From the NCBI GenBank assembly GCA_001683735.1, contig LUGG01000020.1, positions 1 to 64,000 on the forward strand: a stretch of DNA of 64,000 bases, written 5' to 3'. This stretch comes from Grifola frondosa. Lineage: Eukaryota > Basidiomycota > Agaricomycetes > Polyporales > Grifolaceae. Of this stretch, positions 57,653 to 64,000 are shown one piece after another. Under the pieces are notes generated by a model that saw only the letters and a list, made by a program, of their open reading frames with translations, searched no databases and was not told the DNA's origin. A program made the position numbers and the translations under genes. The stretch's first letter is position 1. Each line of letters begins with the position of its first letter.

Positions 57653-58520
57653 TCCTGAAACTTCCCATACTGTTGAAGCAGACCGGATTTCATATTTTCA
57701 GCTGCAGATTGAGATTATGCTGATGTGGGACTGGCTTCGAAGTCGGTTTATGGGATTTGTCTATGGCGGTGACTGGTGATTAGCTGGATAGGGCGTATGT
57801 TGCGGTGGTGGTTGTCAGAAGAGATATGATGGATGATGATGTTGAACATTAGAACCAGAGATTCATTGGGAATTACCCACAACATTTGAAATGGGTCTGA
57901 ACCTGAAAGATGCATTATCACCAGATGATTGATTTCAAAGTTATCACAGATATTCTTCATCACTTACTAAATATCAGATTGAAACACGTGGCTTTCACGA
58001 TACAATGTGAAACTCAGCCCTATCATTCGTGAAGGCCGGTGGCTTTGATGACAGTGCCTACAAAAGCCGAGTATTGACTGCAGACGAGTCATTTAGCTGA
58101 ACAAGTGATTCACTGTCAAGACCGGTCAAAACCAGATACCTACATGTCCAGACTGATATGGTGACTCATTGGCTTTAATATGTTCGGCAGTCCTTCCAAT
58201 CCATCACGACTCCAGGTATTCCCATCAAATCCCGCAGGCATAATGTGGAATCTTAGCAGGGACTGAGTGAATACCGATATTCTATAGCTCAATGGTTTTG
58301 ACTTGAATTTGGGCAGGATTACCGAGGTTCACAGAAAGATTTGATTCTGATATGTGATACAAATACACCGGGAGCAATGGCAATTCCTTTCTCCCCACCA
58401 AGAAAACAAAAATGTTCAGCCGACCAAAAAGCCCGGTTCTTCGGCATGGCGTTTGAAAAATCGTCGGATCGTGGCATTGGAAGCGCCGGGGAGAAGATCG
58501 GTGGACACTCGGCATGCTGC
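57653..58520. other. Spacer between N' and U', element-typical words only
   Basis: No gene is supported. Contains repeated words such as GAAGGCCGG, AAAGCCG and AATCCCG and no larger structure that I can see. Confidence 0.4.
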
Positions 58521-59171
58521 CTAGTGACCAGTCATGCTCCGCCGGACCGGCGTTTGCGCGTATGGTGTAGAAGGATGGCTTTCCGCCTCAGATCCTCCGG
58601 CTTCAGAATAGCCGCTCGGCGAGCTGGGTGAACCGAAGCTCCCATACCCACTGAGGAGCGTTCGCGGCGGGGGCGGGGTTTGAGGGGCGATGTACTCTGG
58701 GGAACCGGCAGCATCGGGGCCTAGGAAAAGCTGATAATCAATGTCAACATATTTGCCAATGGAATAAAAGGAAATCTTACCAAAACCGATTGCGTCATTG
58801 CAATAGCTGTTGCAAACCCGACGTACACCTCAATGGTGGGAACATCTTCAGCAAAAATCTGCGGTTCCTCGTTCGAAATCCGAGCACACATCGCAGCCAT
58901 CACGGTGGACCTCCTCATCACATCCTTCACCCTATTCAACACGCCACCTTCCAACTGATTCACTCCGCCTGGCGTTGTTCCGTTTCAGCAATGAACCATT
59001 CCGCATAGGGGCCATTGCTAGGAAAGATTTAGTATATATCACCTAAAAACCGGTCACTTACCGCTTGCGAATAATTTCAAAAACCTTGGATTCCACAAAG
59101 TTGAAAAAAAAACGGTCATTTGCTGGAAACATGGTGGGTTCACGACGGAGAGTAGCCGCGATGTTATCCAT
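58521..59171 (-). CDS. Accessory gene U', paralogue of U at the other end
   Basis: Exon 1 starts MDNIAATLRREPTMFPANDR and has FFFNFVESKVFEIIRKR, paralleling the PVNEVFF region of U. Exon 2 contains NGPYAEWFIAETEQRQA and, one base out of frame, NQLEGGVLNRVKDVMRRSTV, then AEDVPTIEVYVGFATAIAMT. The last exon is Pro/Ser-rich (GSPEYIAPQTPPPPRTLLSG, GSFGSPSSPSGYSEAGGSEA), ending at 58521. Both slips are single bases. Function unknown. Confidence 0.5.
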
Positions 59172-60280
59172 GATGGCAGAAGGATGACAGAATCGATCTC
59201 TGGAGAGCTCTATATAACTGGAATGATATTATTTATGTGGAAGATGTGTTGGTGTACATGATAAAGTATTCAACATAGGTGTCTGAGGTCCGTGGAAATA
59301 GATGCACATCTTTCGCCGACGATCAATCGTGTCACTGTTATAGATGTATGTGAGCACCAATTTAATGATGACCTACCAAATATGACACTAAAATAAACAT
59401 ACGATATTGGGCTGCAGGAACATTATGTATCCAAAACTTGGAATTTTGGTGGTTTTCGGGGTTTGAGACTCCGTTCATCTTGAACGGTGAGACCAAAATT
59501 TGATGAGTCTCATCTTCCATGCTTCTTGAACTGAATGCCACCATACAAAAAGCCTGGGACAAATATAGTGAGAAGCACAGATGGATAAAAATGCTATCTT
59601 CATGCACGCGGAGCCCGATGGATAAACCATGCATGACATGCGCCATGCAGTCCCACAAAGTTAGAAGCACCAAAGATCCGGCAATTGTATTGCAAATATC
59701 CACCAATAGTACAAAGGCCATTCAAAAGACTGGGAATTGTGTACATCCTCTGCGTGATTGATAAGGGATCAAAAAGCCATCACATGATGAGATCAATCAA
59801 GAAATGCAATGTAGATATGTCCGGGATTCACATGAGAGGAACCGGCTTTCGCAATCTCCCAATGAAAACCGATTAATGTTTTTGTAAACCGGCCACATTG
59901 AATGTGAATGCCGATGTATTATGGGATGAACCCTGACCCACAATCATGAACACCGGTTACCTTAGCACAATTATCGAGATGATGGGGTTAAGCCACACAG
60001 GTACTGGTCCATCGGCATTGATGCATAATGTGTATCTCAAATCCCGGATGGGGATCATTAATCCCGGGTGCCGGCTTGGACATTAGTAAAATACTGTGAA
60101 AGTGAAACTGTATATAAAAGGTTGGTTGTGATGTTGCCTGAGATGTGTGTGATCAGGATCATGAATGATGCTGGCCACACCATGATCATATGGTGATGGC
60201 CCTACAATAATCATGATTCAATCCCGGCCGCTCGAGATTCATGGGAATCAAAACCATACGCAAACCCCTAGCATACATTT
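59172..60280. other. KDZ right subterminal region, no resolved gene
   Basis: Short frames such as MLLELNATIQKAWDKYSEKH (59519-59761) and an antisense frame cover part of it, but neither shows a domain. Motifs of the type AACCGGCTTTC, AATCCCGG and CCGGTT are frequent, and grow denser toward the terminal repeat. Confidence 0.4.
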
Positions 60281-60515
60281 ATTCTCCTTTCCGGCTGCGC
60301 CATGTTGACGGGTTTGATGCATTCTTCGGCCCTTCCGTGAATATGAGAATATTTTGCATGCTGGCCCCTCCATGACTATGGGTATATTTGAACCCCGGCC
60401 CATCCACATACACAGGTATAATTTGAATCCCGGCCGGGCCCGGCTGTTCCGTGAATAGCAGTATTTTGGATCCCCGGCTGTCCGTTACTTACGGATGTTA
60501 TGACTGAATGGGCTC
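60281..60515. repeat. KDZ terminal inverted repeat, right
   Basis: The reverse complement of the left repeat. It differs by an extra ~38 bp that looks like one more internal sub-repeat (CATATTCACGGAAGGGCCGA on the reverse strand). The outer end is TCCGTTACTTACGGA at 60481-60495, plus an imperfect outer 20 bp. Confidence 0.9.
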
Positions 60516-60522
60516 ACTATAC
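60516..60522. repeat. Target-site duplication of the KDZ element, right copy
   Basis: ACTATAC, identical to 38052-38058. Confidence 0.85.
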
Positions 60523-61480
60523 ATGTCTTCTTCCCTGCTATGGGCATAAACATAATGTCCATATAAACCTTGGTGAATAACGTGGCTGGTGTGGAGATTC
60601 GAAGAGGCATTACTATTTTCTTGACACTCCGTAATTGGCATTCTCTGCATGACTGCACATAGTAGTGCACATCTGCCCGATAAAATGGCCAAAAGAAGCG
60701 TAATCGTATTGTCTCGAAAGTAGCGTATTCTCCTCGATGTCCTAGTTCATCATGCGCTTGTCTGAGGATTGATATCCTTTCACTGGCTTCCAGTACTACT
60801 CGGGTAGGTATTCCATTCTTCTGTCTTCTGAATAGCAAATTATTCTTTACGAAATAATGTTTGCTTCTCCGGGCAAAACGTAGTTTCGCAGCAGGGCTGG
60901 AAAAGTGAGGCATTTCCAAGGTATTCAGAAAGTCTCTGATCTGCCGAAGACAGACATCTTGGTTTGATGTGGTTGAGACAAAAACTCGTGTATCTGGTTC
61001 AACTGTCTCGGGGAATGGTCCATATATCCTTTTTCCATATACTGGTTGAGAAAGTTGGATGAACAGGGCAATATTGTCCAGCCATTCGTCATTATCTCCT
61101 TCAATTGTCTCTCCATCTCCTAAGGCTCTTCGTGATAGTGCGTCTGGTCCCTTGTGGTGTACTGCTGGTACATGAATCAATTTGAAGTCAAACAGAAGGA
61201 TGCCTTGAATCCAACGATTAATTGTGGCATTAGGCTGCAGGTCAGGTTCATTCAGCATTCCTTTGATGTATTTGGCATCGACTTCTACGTGGAGGTGTTT
61301 CACGCCTACCAAATATAGTCTAAAATGCCTCAGGGCTCGATATAGACCATACAGTTCCAACTTTGGCTGACTATAATTTGATTCTGTCTCGTTCATCGGC
61401 AAAGAACCATATCGTGCTGGTCTCTTTCTTCCTTCATCGTCCATTTGTGAGAGGATAAATCCTACCGCATACTTGCTTGA
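60523..61480 (-). pseudogene. Gypsy RNase H and integrase N-terminal part
   Basis: Reading leftward: NPIILSVDSSKYAVGFILSQ (first RNase H Asp), NYSQPKLELYGLYRALRHFR (Glu), LHVEVDAKYIKGML (Asp) and VHHKGPDALSRRALGDG close the RNase H domain. Then come RQKNGIPTRVVLEASERISI, HDELGHRGEYATFETIRLRF and YVQSCRECQLRSV (the HHCC zinc region of integrase), and VYMDIMFMPIAGKKT with the first catalytic Asp. The frame continues from the reverse transcriptase after a one-base loss near 61525. It is cut at the KDZ target site. Confidence 0.85.
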
Positions 61481-61482
61481 GT

Positions 61483-62769
61483 CTACTGATAAGATGATTG
61501 GATTCTCTGATTGGTAATTAATTGGGCGAAGGGCAGGTCTGCTGATGATACTAGCTGCTTGAGTGTATCAAAAGATGCTTGCCGTCGCTGATCCCAAGAG
61601 AATTCGGCTCCTTTAAAGGTCAATTCCTTCATCGGCCGGATTTGCTCAGAATAGTCTCGAATCCATATTCGGACTGTTCCACATAATCCCATAAATCCTC
61701 GAACTTCTCGAATTGAGCGAGGGGTGGGCCAATTCTGAATTTTAGCGACCTTGTCATCTTCTGGTATTCTTCCTTCTGGTGTACATTTGTGTCCAACGAT
61801 TACGACATGTGGCTTACAAATTTGGGACTTGGGTCCTGAAAATGTAAGTCCAGCCTGACCGACTCGATGCATTATCCTATGAACGTCCATGGCATGTTCC
61901 CATATGAACCTTCTGATGCCAGGGTTCTGACATAGGATTTCTGGATTTCCTTCTTCATCTGGGTAAATGGTGTCCGGTCCTTTGATGGGTAGATCATCAA
62001 TGAACACATTTGCTATCTGTGGGATCTCGTCTTGCAATACAAAGGTCATGCAGGCTTGGAATTCTGCTGGAGAGTTTGTGAATCCCATTGGCATTGATGT
62101 GATTCGCAACAATCCCAGTGGTGAGAGAAATGCTGTCATATCTCTGCTTGTTACATCAACTTTTCTGGCATCGAAGGCCCAGAACAAGTCAAACACGGAG
62201 TAGCACTGTCTTCCTGCAAATGGTTCTACGAATGCATCCAGAATCGGGGGTACTCCTGCATCTCGAATTGTAATGGCATTAAGTGGTTGAAGATCATGGA
62301 CAATTCTTAAATTGCCATTTTTCTTTAGAACACAAAACCATTTTGATCTGTATGAGGACTGGCATCGCTCATATACTCCTGCTTCAATCTTCTCTCGTAG
62401 TAGGTCGACCACCTTATCTCGGATACCTGGTGCTATGGGGATGTTTTTATCAACCCATGGGACATGCGGTATTACCGGAATTATATAAGGGGAAAAGTAA
62501 TCCTCTCGGAATGTTCCTCGTTCAGTCTCGTCAAAGGCAAGAACTCTTTCGTTCAACTGGATTATATGCCTGAATAACTTCTCTTCTTCAGGCCATAAAA
62601 ATCCTGCCTCATTGATCTTCATCTCCTTCATTCGCTCCATGGTAAGCTTCCTCGTGGGTACAAAGTCAGGTGGGTTGAAGGGTAATTGGGATAACGAGTC
62701 CAGTGGATTCTCTGGAAAACATCGTCTTACACGTGCATCCTCTGGAAAAACACCGGGAACTGGCTTCAC
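61483..62769 (-). pseudogene. Gypsy reverse transcriptase
   Basis: Copies the element RNA into DNA. In order: RSKWFCVLKKNGNLRIVHDL (fingers), QCYSVFDLFWAFDARKVDV (first catalytic Asp), MPMGFTNSPAEFQACMTFVL, NVFIDDLPIKGP (catalytic FIDD at about 61992-62003), GQAGLTFSGPKSQICKPHVV and REVRGFMGLCGTVRIWIRDY. Length and order fit Ty3/Gypsy pol. An in-frame TGA just before VKPVPGVFPEDARVRRCFPE (62770) and the slip near 61525 break the polyprotein. Confidence 0.9.
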
Positions 62770-64000
62770 CCTTCAGTCCACTGGCTTGTATACATATACT
62801 GCGTCATTCGCACAATCCATAGATTGTGCTACCTCATGGTCTCCTAGGTAATTCTTTTGCTGCATTGTACTACTTGTGGAAAGTGGCATACTGATAAATG
62901 GCATATAGCTCATTTCAGTATTCTCGGCTCACTTCGTGGCTCTTGTTGAGTGCTGGTTGGTTGTGATAACAATAAAGGGCTCCAAAACTGGGGGTGGGAA
63001 TACACCAAACTACAATCCAGGTATGTCTAGTTTAACGTCATTTACGGACGATTGTCCTGATTCGTTACTGTGGTCAAGTCCCTTTTTGTCCCTTTCCAAT
63101 CCCTAGTTTCTTGGCATAAGCTTTCTTTTGCATCGTCACTCGCAAGGACTCCTTGTCTCTTTCCCTCTGTTTCTGCGTCAGTTTTCTTCGGCCTCCTTCC
63201 TTCTTCTGCCATGCCCTCTTGCCCTTTGGACTCGGTCTTCAGGCTTAGGAGGTGGCGCATATAGCCCATCCTCCAGTTCCTCTCCCTTTTCCATGCTCAC
63301 ATCCACACTCATCTCGACCTCCTGTTCCTCGGCCTCTATGTCGTCATTCGTGAATGATTGGGAGTGGATGTTCATATAGGAAACAGTCCATGATTGCGTC
63401 TCTAAGATAAGTCTTGCTTATCCTCAATAGTATCGGTAATGAATATGGATCGGGTCGAAGGAACTTTGGTAGGGATAACTCTGTTTGGTAATTTGTCCGC
63501 TGCCTTTCCTTATTGGCCTTCTGCCGATTATGCTGACACTTCCGTCCTATATCCTCCATAGTCTGTTTCCTGGTGCGAAATTGGGAAGACTGTCTCTTCT
63601 CCCTATAGGCCTTTCGCTTCTCTTTCTTTTCCATTTCTTTCAGTAACTTGGCTACGTATCTCTTCCTGAACTCGGGGTCCTCCAATTTCTCTTCCAAAGA
63701 CAGTGATGTCATTTGAAAGGTCTTCTGAGGATATGCTCAGTTTCATGGCCTGTAGGTTCCTTTATATATGTCTCCTCTGGGCCTAGGCTCTGGAATGAGT
63801 CATCAAACTTGTTCCTGAAACTTCTAGGTCCTTCCAGCTGGTTCTGAGTGACCCAGGATTATAACTTGTCTTTCTTATGCACTGTTTACATTAGAAAGAT
63901 AGTCAAATCCTTGAATACTGACTTGTTTCCTCCATATACTGCATAACATCAGTTCTCAGAGTGTGCAATGAATTAATTTCAACATATTTTGACCTGCACA
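62770..64000 (-). other. Gypsy 5' region: degraded gag-side frames and part of the 5' LTR
   Basis: Minus-strand frames include a very charged segment from 63712 (MTSLSLEEKLEDPEFRKRYV, then a Lys/Arg-rich coil) and an acidic one near 63375 (NDDIEAEEQEVEMSVDVSME). No CCHC zinc knuckle and no clear protease motif were found. 63720-64000 contains TCTGGAATGAGTC and TTCTAGGTCC, text similar to 35650-35710, and may be the start of the LTR, cut by the window edge. Confidence 0.45.

Larger units (their letters stand above)
38059..60515. mobile_element. KDZ-superfamily DNA transposon, 22.46 kb, with TET/JBP and accessory genes
   Basis: It is bounded by long terminal inverted repeats and a 7-bp target duplication within a Gypsy integrase. 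Inside are, left to right: U (minus), N (minus), P (plus), Q (minus), TET/JBP (plus), KDZ transposase (plus), R (plus), P' (minus), N' (plus) and U' (minus). KDZ elements with linked TET/JBP genes are known from Agaricomycetes; the accessory set and its mirrored pairs are what I find noteworthy. Several genes (P, P', N, N') read well over most of their length, so the insertion may be young. Confidence 0.9.
36368..63712 (-). mobile_element. Ty3/Gypsy LTR retrotransposon (minus), split by a nested KDZ element
   Basis: Reverse transcriptase, RNase H and the integrase zinc region lie at 60516-62769; the rest of integrase and a 3' frame lie at 36368-38058, all on the minus strand. The two halves meet exactly at a 7-bp duplication flanking the KDZ element, so this is one retrotransposon with a later insertion. 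Without the insert the coding body is about 4.9 kb. It carries at least three frameshifts and one in-frame stop. Confidence 0.9.

Noticed and set aside
59362..59761. Two opposite-strand frames of 80-119 codons
   Set aside because: They overlap each other and neither has homology I recognise or a counterpart at the left end of the element.

Overview
The window looks like a transposon-rich region of a basidiomycete (Agaricomycetes-type) nuclear genome. The evidence is dense short introns (the well-resolved ones are 47-64 nt, usually GT..AG with a CTAAC or CTRAY branch site), pyrimidine-rich leaders, a mushroom-type secreted protein family, a KDZ transposon with its TET/JBP gene, a Ty3/Gypsy element and a Helitron. 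I saw no rRNA, tRNA or CRISPR array.

Layout. 1-8.7 kb: one copy of a ~582-bp dispersed repeat (1314-1895), two weak small genes, then a GC-rich patchwork (5.3-8.0 kb, minus strand) of truncated gene pieces: a trehalose-phosphate synthase fragment, an unidentified acidic tail and a headless secreted-protein gene. A perfect 24-bp hairpin lies at 8642-8704. 8.7-18.8 kb: a three-gene cassette, A (plus, 9097-13914, with a 2OG-Fe(II)-dioxygenase-like core), B (minus, 14258-15411, four exons resolved) and C (plus, 15838-18235), bracketed by diverged direct repeats. 19.1-19.6 kb: an in-frame 48-bp minisatellite gene. 19.8-27.1 kb: an AT-rich, frameshifted Helitron (Rep HUH and Y-x3-Y, SF1 helicase, C-terminal cysteine-peptidase-like domain), followed by a 245-bp tandem repeat. 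27.6-28.8 kb: a RING-finger gene. 29.9-30.5 kb: the second copy of the 582-bp repeat. 32.5-34.1 kb: a gene whose 51-bp exon plus 49-bp intron is tandemly copied.

From about 36.4 kb to the right edge is one Ty3/Gypsy element on the minus strand, split inside its integrase by a 22.46-kb KDZ element (38059-60515). That element has ~200-235-bp terminal inverted repeats and a 7-bp target-site duplication (ACTATAC); removing the element and one duplication copy rejoins the integrase in frame. It carries a TET/JBP dioxygenase, a CxC2-type KDZ transposase and at least eight accessory genes. Two accessory families form a divergent N/P pair that occurs twice in mirror orientation (N left, P right; then P' left, N' right), and a third family (U) also occurs twice. 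The whole element is sprinkled with CCGG-type words like those in its terminal repeats.

Nearly every long gene is interrupted by single-base shifts, several at homopolymers, and the two 582-bp repeats differ mostly by one-base indels. Some breaks may therefore be assembly errors rather than decay. Gene models with unresolved frames are given as spans from first to last supported coding base.
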